A stretch of 6,017 nt of DNA from Lachnospiraceae bacterium UBA3774 (GCA_002369255.1 DFFO01000009.1:1-6017), one strand, 5' to 3'. Shown: positions 1 to 6,017, numbered from the stretch's first letter. The notes: a model not told the origin generated them from the sequence alone. Program-made: numbers and translations.

Positions 1-611
1 TTCTGTCAAATGGTGTTTTTTTAAAAAAAGACAGAACTCCCGACGCAGAAAATTCTGTCAAATGGTGTTTTTTTAAAAAAAGACAGAACTCCAGTCGCAG
101 AAGATTCTGTCAAATGGTGTATTATTTAAAAAAAGACAGAACTCCGTGCGCAGAATATTCTGTCAAATGGTGATTAATGAAAAAAAGACAGAATTCCCGA
201 CGCAGAAAATTCTGTCAAATAGTGTTTTTTTTAAAAAAAGACAGAACTCCGAGCGCAGAAGATTCTGTCAAATGGTGATTTTTTAAAAAAAGACAGAATT
301 CCCGACGCAGAAGATTCTGTCAAATGGTGATTTTTTAAAAAAAGACAGAATTCCGTGCTCAAAAGTTTCTGTCAAATGGTGTTTTTTTAAAAAAAGACAG
401 AACTCCGAGCGTAGAAAATTCTGTCAAATGGTGTATTTTTTAAAAAAAGACAGAATTCCCGACGCAGAAAATACTGTCAAATGGTGATTTTTTAAAAAAA
501 GACAGAATTCCCGACGCAGAATACTCTGTCAAATAGTGTTTTTTTAAAAAAAGACAGAACTCCGGTCGCAGAAAAATCTGTTAAATGGTGATTTTTTAAA
601 AAAAGACAGAA
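1..611. repeat. Tandem array of twelve 52-53 bp dyad-containing units
   Basis: Units start at 1, 53, 105, 158, 210, 263, 315, 367, 419, 472, 524 and 576. The last is complete only to its second heptamer (605-611). Each unit reads: TTCTGTC, then AAATGGTG, then a core of T-rich sequence followed by seven A, then GACAGAA, then a 16-nt linker beginning CTCC or TTCC and usually carrying GCAGAA. GACAGAA is identical in all twelve units and TTCTGTC in nine. The core is 14 nt in most units and 15 nt in units 3, 5 and 9, which explains the 52/53 alternation. The linker is always 16 nt. Without the AAATGGTG insert, units 1, 2 and 8 would be perfect palindromes. No long reading frame crosses the array, because the unit is not a multiple of three and each core tends to carry a TAA. 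The array touches the left edge and may continue. Function is unknown; a structured RNA, a protein-binding array or a repeat-element cluster are all possible. Confidence 0.97.
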
Positions 612-665
612 ACCCGCAGCTGAGCAATCCTGCCCAAACCATTACTATGAAAAACGCTTTTCTAC

Positions 666-699
666 AAAAAAACCGAGACTACCTTTTCGTAATCTCGGT
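666..699 (-). terminator. Intrinsic terminator of tRNA-Leu
   Basis: Read on the minus strand, 699-689 (ACCGAGATTAC) pairs with 682-672 (GTAGTCTCGGT). This gives an 11-bp stem with one G-U pair and a 6-nt loop (GAAAAG), followed by a run of T to 666. It begins 7 nt past the tRNA discriminator base, as expected for a single-gene tRNA transcript. On the plus strand the same stem is followed by only four T (699-702), so it would be a weak terminator for any transcript leaving the repeat array. Confidence 0.93.
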
Positions 700-705
700 T
701 TTGTC

Positions 706-789
706 TGCCGATGGCGGGGGTCGAACCCGCACCCCGTTGCCGGGACCAGATTTTGAGTCTGGCACGTCTGCCAATTCCATCACATCGGC
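706..789 (-). tRNA. tRNA-Leu, anticodon CAA
   Basis: The 84-nt gene has a 7-bp acceptor stem (789-783 with 713-707: GCCGATG and CATCGGC) and discriminator A at 706. The anticodon stem is CCAGA/TCTGG with loop CTCAAAA, placing anticodon CAA at 755-753, which reads the UUG codon. A long variable arm (CCCGGCAACGGG) marks the class II leucine type. The T arm is GCGGG/CCCGC around TTCGACC. The 3' CCA is not encoded: after the discriminator the strand reads GAC, so the end must be added by CCA-adding enzyme after 3' trimming. The gene is flanked by its own promoter (799-827) and terminator (666-699), so it is a monocistronic unit divergent from polA. Confidence 0.97.
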
Positions 790-798
790 GCAAAACGG

Positions 799-827
799 AT
801 TTTATCACAAACTTTTTTCAGTTTCAA
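799..827 (-). promoter_or_regulatory. Promoter of tRNA-Leu (sigma-A type)
   Basis: On the minus strand a -35 hexamer TTGAAA (827-822, five of six matches to TTGACA) is separated by exactly 17 bp from TAAAAT (804-799, five of six matches to TATAAT). Initiation would fall near 792, leaving only a few leader bases before the mature tRNA 5' end at 789. The -35 hexamer occupies the same base pairs as the best-placed -35 position of the divergent polA promoter. Confidence 0.8.
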
Positions 828-850
828 GTGCCCCGTGATTATGGTATAAT
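822..850 (+). promoter_or_regulatory. Extended -10 promoter of the polA operon
   Basis: A perfect TATAAT lies at 845-850, preceded by TGG at 842-844, which forms an extended -10 element (TGnTATAAT). The hexamer 17 bp upstream (822-827, TTTCAA) is a poor -35 with three of six matches, so recognition probably depends on the extended -10. Initiation would be near 857, giving a leader of about 19 nt before the polA ATG. It is the only convincing plus-strand promoter in the window and probably serves all four downstream genes. Confidence 0.8.
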
Positions 851-862
851 CTTTCCTGTTAT

Positions 863-867
863 GGGAG
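863..867 (+). promoter_or_regulatory. polA ribosome binding site, fixes the start
   Basis: GGGAG is followed by 8 nt and then ATG at 876. An in-frame ATG at 861 and an open frame reaching back to 711 exist. However, the first has no upstream Shine-Dalgarno and lies about 4 nt from the predicted transcript start, and the second runs antisense through the tRNA gene. The start at 876 gives the N-terminus MSRKILIVDG, which is typical of PolA. Confidence 0.88.
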
Positions 868-875
868 AAAACAAT

Positions 876-3548
876 ATGTCTCGGAAAATCCTTATCGTCG
901 ACGGACACAGTATATTAAACAGAGCATTTTACGGGGTGCCGCCCCTCACAAACAGCAAGGGCGTCCCTACGGGCGGCCTTTATGGTTTTATGAATATCCT
1001 TTTCAAGATACTTGAACAGGAAAACCCCACTCATATTGCTGTGGCATTTGACCGGCACGAGCCTACCTTCAGACACGAGATGTTTGAAGGTTATAAAGGA
1101 ACCCGCAAACCGATGCCCGAAGAGCTCCGCGCGCAGGTTCCTATTCTTAAAGAACTTCTTTTGGCTTCGGACATCACTGTTATGGAAAAAGCCGGATTTG
1201 AAGCAGATGATCTTATAGGCACGCTCTCCAAGCGCTGCGAACGCGAGGGAATGCAAGTTGTCATACTGTCCGGGGACAGAGACCTTTTTCAGCTTGTTTC
1301 TGACAACATCACGCAGCTCATCCCCAAGACAAAAAGCGGCGTTACCACGACAGAAGTATTCACTCCTAAGCGGATGCTCGAGGAATACGGCGTCACACCG
1401 CTTGAGTTTATTGACGTAAAAGCCCTGCAGGGTGATTCCTCCGATAATATCCCGGGAGTTCCGGGAGTCGGAGAAAAGACCGCGCAGACGCTTATTTCCA
1501 CGTTCCACAGTCTTGAAAACATTATGGAGCATATCGAGGATGTGACGCCCGCGAGGGCAAAAAACGCCATCTCTGAACACTTTGATATGGCGCTTCTCTC
1601 CAGAAAACTCGCAACGATAGTTTTGGATGCCCCTATAGAGCAGGACTCGGAGTCTATGAAGATAAAAAACATATTCACTCCAAAAGCCTACAGCCTGCTT
1701 GGTTCACTTGAGCTCAAAAAGCTCATGAAAAAGTTTTCGGATTCGGGCTTTGACCCTTCCGGATCAGGCATCGCCCCCAAAACGCTTTCGGCTGCGCCTT
1801 TAAAGAAAGCCTCTTTGATAGAGATCACGGGAATGGACCCGGGCGAGGCGGATAAGGCATTTGAATGCGCCTTGGGTAAAAAAACCGCCGTTGCTTATCT
1901 TGACCTGTATGGCCAGAGACGATTGCTTTTTACTTGCGACGGCGAAAACGTTTATGACATAAAACTTGCATGGATGATCGATGAGGAATATATCCGCGAA
2001 AAAATAGACAGCCTCTCAAAGAGCGGAGCCACGATAATAGTCAACGGACTTGCCGGACTTCTCCGTGAGTTCGACCCCGCAAGGTCAGGCGCCTTTTTTG
2101 ACGCTGAGATTGCGGCATATTTGCTGAATCCTCTCGGTAATTCCTACAATTATGAAGACATAGCAAGAGATTTCCTCGACGGAACAGTCCTTCCCTCAAA
2201 AGAGGAGCTTTTTGACAAAAAAAACGCCCCGGATACTGGCAGCGATGCGGTCAGAGATTATCTGACGCAGCAGGTCACGGTCATTTATGCGGCATACGAA
2301 AATATGGTCGAGGCGCTAAAAGGCGCGGGTATGCATACGATCTTTTGCGAGGTCGAAATGCCTACCGCTTTTAGGCTTCACGACATGGAAAAAGTTGGCG
2401 TAGGAGTGAACAAACAGGCGCTTTCGGACTACGGGAAAAAGCTCGGAGAAAGGCTAAAGACGCTTGAAAAAGATATCTATGAACTTGCCGGAGAAGAGTT
2501 CAATATAAATTCGCCAAAGCAGCTTGGAGAGATCCTGTTTGAAAAAATGCATCTCCCCGGCGGCAAAAAAACCAAAACGGGTTATTCCACCGCGGCGGAC
2601 GTTCTGGAAAAGCTTCGCCCGTACAGCCCCCTGGTGGCGTCCATACTTGAGTTTCGGACGTACTCAAAGCTAAAGAGTACCTATGCCGACGGTCTTGCCT
2701 CGTTTATCTCCGGTGACGGCAGGATTCACGGACGTTTTCTGCAGACAGTTACCGCTACCGGAAGGATCAGCAGCGCGGAGCCGAATCTTCAGAATATTCC
2801 TGTCAGAGAAGAGCTCGGACGAGAGATCAGAAAGGTTTTCATACCGGCAAAAGGCTGCGTTTTTATTGACGCGGACTATTCCCAGATAGAGCTCAGAGTT
2901 CTGGCTCACCTTTCCGAAGACGAAAGACTGATCTCTGCTTTTAAGGAAGACCTCGATATTCACAGCCTGACCGCCTCACAGGTCTTTCACGTTCCGTATG
3001 ATGAGGTCTCTCCGGCGCAGAGGAGAGCCGCAAAAGCAGTCAACTTCGGCATTGTTTACGGCGAGAGCGCTTTCGGGCTTTCTGAAAATCTCGGCATTTC
3101 GAGAAAAGAAGCAAACGATTATATCGAAGGATACTTCAGGACTTATCCCGAAGTAAAAAAATTCCTTGACAGACAGATTCTTCAGGCAAAAAACAACGGT
3201 TGCTGCGTCACCTCTTTCGGCCGCAGAAGACCCGTGCCGGAGCTGAAGTCCGCAAATTATATGCAAAGACAGTTCGGAGAACGTGTCGCCATGAATTCGC
3301 CGATACAGGGAACCGCGGCTGATATTATGAAGATGGCAATGCTTTACGTATCAGAGGCTCTTGAAGAGGGCGGCTTTAGATCAAGAGTAGTACTGCAGGT
3401 ACATGACGAGCTGATACTCGAGGTTCCCGAAGCGGAAAAGGAGAGTATCACAAAGCTGCTCAAAAACCGCATGACCGAGCCTTTTAAGTTAAAGGTTCCG
3501 CTTGAAGTAAGCGTGGGAACGGGTGAAAACTGGTACGATACAAAATAA
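876..3548 (+). CDS. polA: DNA polymerase I
   Basis: This 890-residue family A polymerase acts in Okazaki-fragment maturation and gap-filling repair. Its length is close to that of other bacterial PolA proteins. Residues 1 to about 290 form the 5'-nuclease domain: FDR at 58-60, ADD at 110-112, GDRD at 133-136 and the helix-hairpin-helix stretch GDSSDNIPGVPGVGEKTA at 186-203. Residues from about 310 to 480 match the 3'-5' exonuclease fold but have lost catalytic residues: the DxE of ExoI reads DLY (343-345), D409 of ExoII is present, and the ExoIII pair reads Y462...Q466. The polymerase domain is intact: TATGR at 626-630, motif A DYSQIELR at 667-674, motif B with R716, K720, F724 and Y728, and motif C VHDE at 842-845. 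Loss of proofreading is known for several Gram-positive PolA enzymes. It is the first gene of the operon, 12 nt before coaE. Confidence 0.98.
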   Translation: MSRKILIVDGHSILNRAFYGVPPLTNSKGVPTGGLYGFMNILFKILEQENPTHIAVAFDRHEPTFRHEMFEGYKGTRKPMPEELRAQVPILKELLLASDITVMEKAGFEADDLIGTLSKRCEREGMQVVILSGDRDLFQLVSDNITQLIPKTKSGVTTTEVFTPKRMLEEYGVTPLEFIDVKALQGDSSDNIPGVPGVGEKTAQTLISTFHSLENIMEHIEDVTPARAKNAISEHFDMALLSRKLATIVLDAPIEQDSESMKIKNIFTPKAYSLLGSLELKKLMKKFSDSGFDPSGSGIAPKTLSAAPLKKASLIEITGMDPGEADKAFECALGKKTAVAYLDLYGQRRLLFTCDGENVYDIKLAWMIDEEYIREKIDSLSKSGATIIVNGLAGLLREFDPARSGAFFDAEIAAYLLNPLGNSYNYEDIARDFLDGTVLPSKEELFDKKNAPDTGSDAVRDYLTQQVTVIYAAYENMVEALKGAGMHTIFCEVEMPTAFRLHDMEKVGVGVNKQALSDYGKKLGERLKTLEKDIYELAGEEFNINSPKQLGEILFEKMHLPGGKKTKTGYSTAADVLEKLRPYSPLVASILEFRTYSKLKSTYADGLASFISGDGRIHGRFLQTVTATGRISSAEPNLQNIPVREELGREIRKVFIPAKGCVFIDADYSQIELRVLAHLSEDERLISAFKEDLDIHSLTASQVFHVPYDEVSPAQRRAAKAVNFGIVYGESAFGLSENLGISRKEANDYIEGYFRTYPEVKKFLDRQILQAKNNGCCVTSFGRRRPVPELKSANYMQRQFGERVAMNSPIQGTAADIMKMAMLYVSEALEEGGFRSRVVLQVHDELILEVPEAEKESITKLLKNRMTEPFKLKVPLEVSVGTGENWYDTK

Positions 3549-3550
3549 CC

Positions 3551-3563
3551 GGAGAAGATATTG
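3551..3563 (+). promoter_or_regulatory. coaE ribosome binding site and TTG start
   Basis: GGAGAAG starts 2 nt after the polA stop codon, and TTG (3561-3563) follows GGAG by 6 nt. No in-frame ATG or GTG lies between the polA stop and the P-loop codons, so the TTG is the only start that keeps the conserved N-terminal strand. A TTG start commonly lowers initiation, which would reduce CoaE output relative to its neighbours. Confidence 0.85.
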
Positions 3564-4181
3564 AAGATAAACAAAAACAATTATATTATCGGCGTTACCG
3601 GCGGAATCGGAGCCGGGAAAAGCACGGTTTTATACATTCTCGAAAATTCGTGGGGCGCAAAAGTCTATCAGGCCGACCGTGTTTCGCGTGCTCTTATTAT
3701 GCCTGACGGCAGCGCATATGAAGATGTCGTCGCCTTGCTTGGGAATGATATTTTGACAGACGACGGCCTGCCTGACAGAGAAGCTATCTCAAAAATCGTT
3801 TTTCGCGACCCGGAAAAGCTTTCTGCCCTTGAAGATATTATTCATCCGGCAGTAAAGGCTTTCCTGCTAAAAAAAGCAAAGACGCGAAAGGGGCTTTTGG
3901 TATTTGAAGCCGCGCTCCCAAGGGAAGGCGGCTTTGACGAGCTCTGCGACGAGATATGGTATATTCGCGCCGACGCCGAGACGCGGATACAAAGGCTTGA
4001 AGACACGCGCGGCTACTCAAGGGAAAAATCACTCGAGATTATTTCAGCGCAGCTGGGTGATGAAGAGTTCAGATCCTTATGCGATGTAGAAATAGACAAC
4101 AGCGGTTCTCTTGAAGAACTTGAAATCAGAATAAAAGATCAGATCAAACGTATCAAAAAAAAGACAGGGGCAGATATCTGA
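3561..4181 (+). CDS. coaE: Dephospho-CoA kinase
   Basis: CoaE phosphorylates the ribose 3'-hydroxyl of dephospho-CoA with ATP, the last step of coenzyme A synthesis in the cytosol. The 206-residue length is normal. The Walker A loop GGIGAGKS is at 14-21 after the strand YIIGVTG. Asp39 in YQAD sits at the usual acidic position after the second strand, and HP at 95-96 belongs to the CoA-binding region. The segment LVFEAALPREGGFDELCDEIWYI (113-135) corresponds to the family's EAxLLxE region, although the usual LLxE reads LPRE. RIQRLEDTRGYS (142-153) is the lid, and CDVEIDN (174-180) matches the family's C-terminal D-x-x-I-x-N motif. The gene follows polA by 12 nt and its TGA stop shares one base with the next ATG. 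A polA-coaE neighbourhood is familiar in Firmicutes. Confidence 0.95.
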   Translation: MKINKNNYIIGVTGGIGAGKSTVLYILENSWGAKVYQADRVSRALIMPDGSAYEDVVALLGNDILTDDGLPDREAISKIVFRDPEKLSALEDIIHPAVKAFLLKKAKTRKGLLVFEAALPREGGFDELCDEIWYIRADAETRIQRLEDTRGYSREKSLEIISAQLGDEEFRSLCDVEIDNSGSLEELEIRIKDQIKRIKKKTGADI

Positions 4182-4183
4182 TG
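4166..4183 (+). promoter_or_regulatory. Ribosome binding site and TGATG coupling junction
   Basis: AGGGG (4166-4170), inside the end of coaE, is followed after 10 nt by ATG. The coaE stop TGA (4179-4181) and this ATG (4181-4183) overlap as TGATG, an arrangement that normally lets a terminating ribosome restart. Translation of the hydrolase is therefore probably coupled to coaE. Confidence 0.7.
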
Positions 4184-4963
4184 AGACTTGCCACGATAGC
4201 GAGCGGAAGCAGCGGAAACTGCATATATATAGGAACCGAAAAAAGAAACATTCTGATAGACGCAGGTATCTCTCTGAAGCGGATAGAGACCGGCCTTGAA
4301 AGCCTCGGGCTTGGAGTGAATGATCTTGACGGGATCCTTATCACGCACGAACACGCAGACCATATCGGCGGACTCGGTGTTTTGCTGCGGAAATACGAAG
4401 TTCCCGTTTATCTGACGGAAGGTACTTATAGCGAGATCAAACGCAAAAATCTGCTCGGAAAAGTAAACGACGAGTATTTTCAAGTAATATTTCCGGATAC
4501 GGAGTTTTCGCTTGGGGATATAAAAGCCGAAAGCTTCTCGGTCTCGCATGACGCGGCGCAGCCCGTAGTTTACAGGGTCACTTCCAATGACCACAGCGCG
4601 GCCGTGGTAACGGACCTTGGCGTTTATGACAAAGACCTTGCCGAGAGGCTTTGCGGGCTGGACGCCGTGCTGCTGGAGGCAAATCATGACGTGAGAATGC
4701 TTCAGACGGGGCCTTATCCGTATCCGACAAAACAAAGGATCCTCGGGGAAAAAGGCCATTTGTCCAACGAATCCGCGGCAAGGCTTCTTTGCGACATCAA
4801 CAGCCAACGCTTAAAACACGTGATACTCGGTCATATCAGCAAGATAAACAATTATGTTGAGCTTGCGCTTGAAACGGTCAGGACCGAAGGCAGGTTTTCG
4901 GGATGCGAAGCGGATGTGGTATCAGCTCCGTCGGACAGGCTTTCCGATATCATCGAAATCTGA
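4181..4963 (+). CDS. yycJ: MBL-fold metallohydrolase, YycJ/WalJ family
   Basis: This 260-residue cytosolic protein has no signal peptide or membrane segment. It begins with the hallmark LATIASGSSGNC (3-14) and LIDAGIS (25-31). It carries the full metal site of the metallo-beta-lactamase fold: HEHADH at 56-61, H123 in VSHDA, D145 in VTDLG and H218 in LGHIS, plus EANHD at 166-170 and GHLSN at 192-196. Length and motifs match Bacillus YycJ (WalJ). In Bacillus, yycJ usually sits at the end of the walRK operon. As I recall, loss of YycJ in B. anthracis gives a mutator phenotype, and a role as a DNA exonuclease in mismatch repair has been suggested. Here it sits in the polA operon, which fits a DNA-repair role, but the substrate is not shown by sequence. 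It could also be annotated simply as an MBL-fold hydrolase. Confidence 0.9.
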   Translation: MRLATIASGSSGNCIYIGTEKRNILIDAGISLKRIETGLESLGLGVNDLDGILITHEHADHIGGLGVLLRKYEVPVYLTEGTYSEIKRKNLLGKVNDEYFQVIFPDTEFSLGDIKAESFSVSHDAAQPVVYRVTSNDHSAAVVTDLGVYDKDLAERLCGLDAVLLEANHDVRMLQTGPYPYPTKQRILGEKGHLSNESAARLLCDINSQRLKHVILGHISKINNYVELALETVRTEGRFSGCEADVVSAPSDRLSDIIEI

Positions 4964-4968
4964 GAAAC

Positions 4969-4981
4969 GGGAGAAGAAATG
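4969..4981 (+). promoter_or_regulatory. tgt ribosome binding site and ATG
   Basis: GGGAG (4969-4973) lies 5 nt before ATG (4979-4981), in the 15-nt gap after the hydrolase stop codon. No promoter or terminator fits in this gap, so tgt is read as part of the polA transcript. Confidence 0.8.
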
Positions 4982-6017
4982 TACGAGATATTAACTGAAT
5001 CAGGCAGAGCAAAAAGAGCAAGAATGATGACGGTTCACGGAGTCATAGAAACACCTGTATTTATGAATGTCGGAACCGCCGCAGCCATAAAAGGCGCTGT
5101 GTCTGCAAATGACTTAAAACAGATCGGCTGTCAGGTCGAGCTGTCAAATACTTATCATCTGCATGTAAGGCCGGGAGACGACGTGGTAAGACAAATGGGC
5201 GGTATCAGAAAATTTATGCACTGGGACGGACCGGTTCTTACCGACAGCGGCGGTTTTCAGGTTTTTTCTCTCGCCAAACTAAGAAAGATCAAAGAAGAGG
5301 GCGTAAGCTTCAATTCTCACGTGGACGGCCGCAAAATATTTATGGGTCCCGAAGAAAGCATCAGGATACAGAGTAATCTCGGCTCCACAATAGCGATGGC
5401 CTTTGACGAATGCTGTGAAAATCCTTCGCCAAGGGATTACGTATATGCAAGCACGCAGCGTACCACAAGATGGCTGAAAAGATGCAAAGACGAGCTCGAA
5501 AGACAAAATGCAAAAAAAGACGCAGTAAATCCTGATCAGCTGCTTTTCGGGATAAATCAGGGAGGCACGTATGAGGATATCCGTATCGAACACGCTCAGG
5601 AAATATCCGAACTCGACCTTCCGGGATATGCCGTAGGAGGACTTGCGGTCGGAGAAAGCCACGAGGAGATGTATCATATCCTGGACGAGGTAGTTCCGCA
5701 TCTTCCGAGAAAAAAGCCCGTATATCTCATGGGCGTCGGCACGCCCGCAAATATCCTTGAGGGCGTTGATCGGGGCGTTGACTTTTTCGACTGCGTATAT
5801 CCGAGCCGCAACGGAAGGCACGGCCACGTTTATACAAACCACGGAAAGCTGAATCTTTTCAACGAAAAATACAAAACGGATCAAAGTCCCATTGAAGACG
5901 GCTGCGGCTGCCCGGCATGCAAAAGCTTTTCCAGAGGTTATATAAGACATCTTCTCAAAAGCGGAGAAATGCTCGGAATGCGACTTTGCGTCTTGCATAA
6001 TTTGTATTTTTATAATA
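4979..6017 (+). CDS. tgt: Queuine/preQ1 tRNA-ribosyltransferase (Tgt), 3' end cut by window
   Basis: Tgt swaps guanine 34 in the anticodons of tRNA-Asp, -Asn, -His and -Tyr for the queuosine precursor preQ1. The visible 346 codons stay open to the right edge; the E. coli protein is about 375 residues, so roughly 30 are missing. Key positions align with E. coli Tgt: the general base region TDSGGFQVFS with D89, FDE with D143, FGINQGG with Q194, GGLAVGE at 220-226, and the nucleophile D271 in FDCVYPSRNGR. The zinc site is complete: C309, C311 and C314 in CGCPAC, and H340. From about residue 176 to 187 it has a linker some seven residues longer than in E. coli. The ATG start has GGGAG 5 nt upstream and lies 15 nt after the hydrolase gene. 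No other queuosine gene (queA, queC-F) is in view. Confidence 0.97.
   Translation, partial: MYEILTESGRAKRARMMTVHGVIETPVFMNVGTAAAIKGAVSANDLKQIGCQVELSNTYHLHVRPGDDVVRQMGGIRKFMHWDGPVLTDSGGFQVFSLAKLRKIKEEGVSFNSHVDGRKIFMGPEESIRIQSNLGSTIAMAFDECCENPSPRDYVYASTQRTTRWLKRCKDELERQNAKKDAVNPDQLLFGINQGGTYEDIRIEHAQEISELDLPGYAVGGLAVGESHEEMYHILDEVVPHLPRKKPVYLMGVGTPANILEGVDRGVDFFDCVYPSRNGRHGHVYTNHGKLNLFNEKYKTDQSPIEDGCGCPACKSFSRGYIRHLLKSGEMLGMRLCVLHNLYFYN

Noticed and set aside
10..600. Tiny ATG-GTG-TTT-TTT-TAA frames in many units
   Set aside because: They are four codons long, have no ribosome binding site, and follow from the fixed AAATGGTG plus T-run plus A-run sequence.
1..611. CRISPR array
   Set aside because: The part between conserved blocks is only about 16 nt, is itself mostly conserved (CTCC/TTCC and GCAGAA) and repeats among units, so there are no unique spacers. 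No cas gene is in view.
1..611. Minus-strand promoters within the array: TTGACA is present in units 1-11
   Set aside because: The consensus -35 arises from the heptamer plus the following AA. At 17 bp spacing the sequence is AATTCT or AGTTCT-like, not a credible -10, and there is no extended -10.
611..731. Possible attachment-site repeat: AACCCGCA at 611-618 and at 724-731 in the tRNA
   Set aside because: Eight matching bases are too few for a tRNA attachment site, and no integrase or phage gene is visible.
647..838. 63-codon plus-strand reading frame
   Set aside because: It runs antisense through the tRNA-Leu gene and its terminator, has no ribosome binding site, and shows no protein-like composition.
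711..875. N-terminal extension of polA
   Set aside because: The frame is open but antisense to the tRNA and upstream of the polA promoter. The GGGAG-ATG pair at 863-878 gives the standard PolA N-terminus.
1452..1475. Short direct repeat with GGGAGT in polA
   Set aside because: It encodes the repeated GVPGVG of the helix-hairpin-helix motif, so the repeat is protein-driven.
915..1580. 221-codon minus-strand frame opposite polA
   Set aside because: It is a shadow of the polA coding frame, which has unmistakable catalytic motifs, and no start signal or recognisable product is seen.
4139..4807. 222-codon minus-strand frame opposite the MBL hydrolase
   Set aside because: It is antisense to a gene with a full set of metal ligands and has no recognisable product.
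5279..5998. 239-codon minus-strand frame opposite tgt
   Set aside because: Long, but exactly antisense to tgt with its conserved catalytic and zinc residues. The frame reflects the low frequency of stop codons in the reverse complement of this codon use.

Overview
The window looks like chromosomal DNA of a low-to-moderate GC Gram-positive bacterium, most likely of the class Clostridia (Oscillospiraceae/Ruminococcaceae-like). This is inferred from three things: a PolA whose 3'-5' exonuclease motifs are lost, a YycJ-type metallo-beta-lactamase protein, and the sequence style of CoaE and Tgt. No species can be named from the sequence alone.

Layout. Positions 1-611 are a non-coding tandem array of twelve units of 52-53 bp, cut by the left window edge. 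Each unit is built on the heptamers TTCTGTC and GACAGAA around a T-run/A-run core. After a short featureless stretch (612-665) come, on the minus strand, a strong intrinsic terminator (666-699) and a tRNA-Leu(CAA) gene (706-789) with its own promoter (799-827). The tRNA promoter is divergent from, and shares its -35 hexamer with, the plus-strand promoter (822-850) of a compact operon running to the right edge.

The operon is polA (DNA polymerase I, 876-3548), coaE (dephospho-CoA kinase, 3561-4181, TTG start), a YycJ/WalJ-like MBL-fold hydrolase (4181-4963, overlapping coaE by one base) and tgt (tRNA-guanine transglycosylase, 4979 to the right edge, truncated). Gaps between genes are 12, -1 and 15 nt, with no internal terminator seen, so one transcript is likely. 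PolA and the YycJ-like protein may share a DNA-repair theme. CoaE and Tgt are housekeeping enzymes of CoA synthesis and tRNA queuosine modification, with no obvious biochemical link to the others.

The coding part is ordinary. The part worth attention is the array. Its units have a strictly fixed 16-nt linker whose base content varies at a few positions, an invariant GACAGAA in all twelve copies, and a repeat length close to five DNA helical turns. It is not a CRISPR array and does not encode protein. Its function is unknown.
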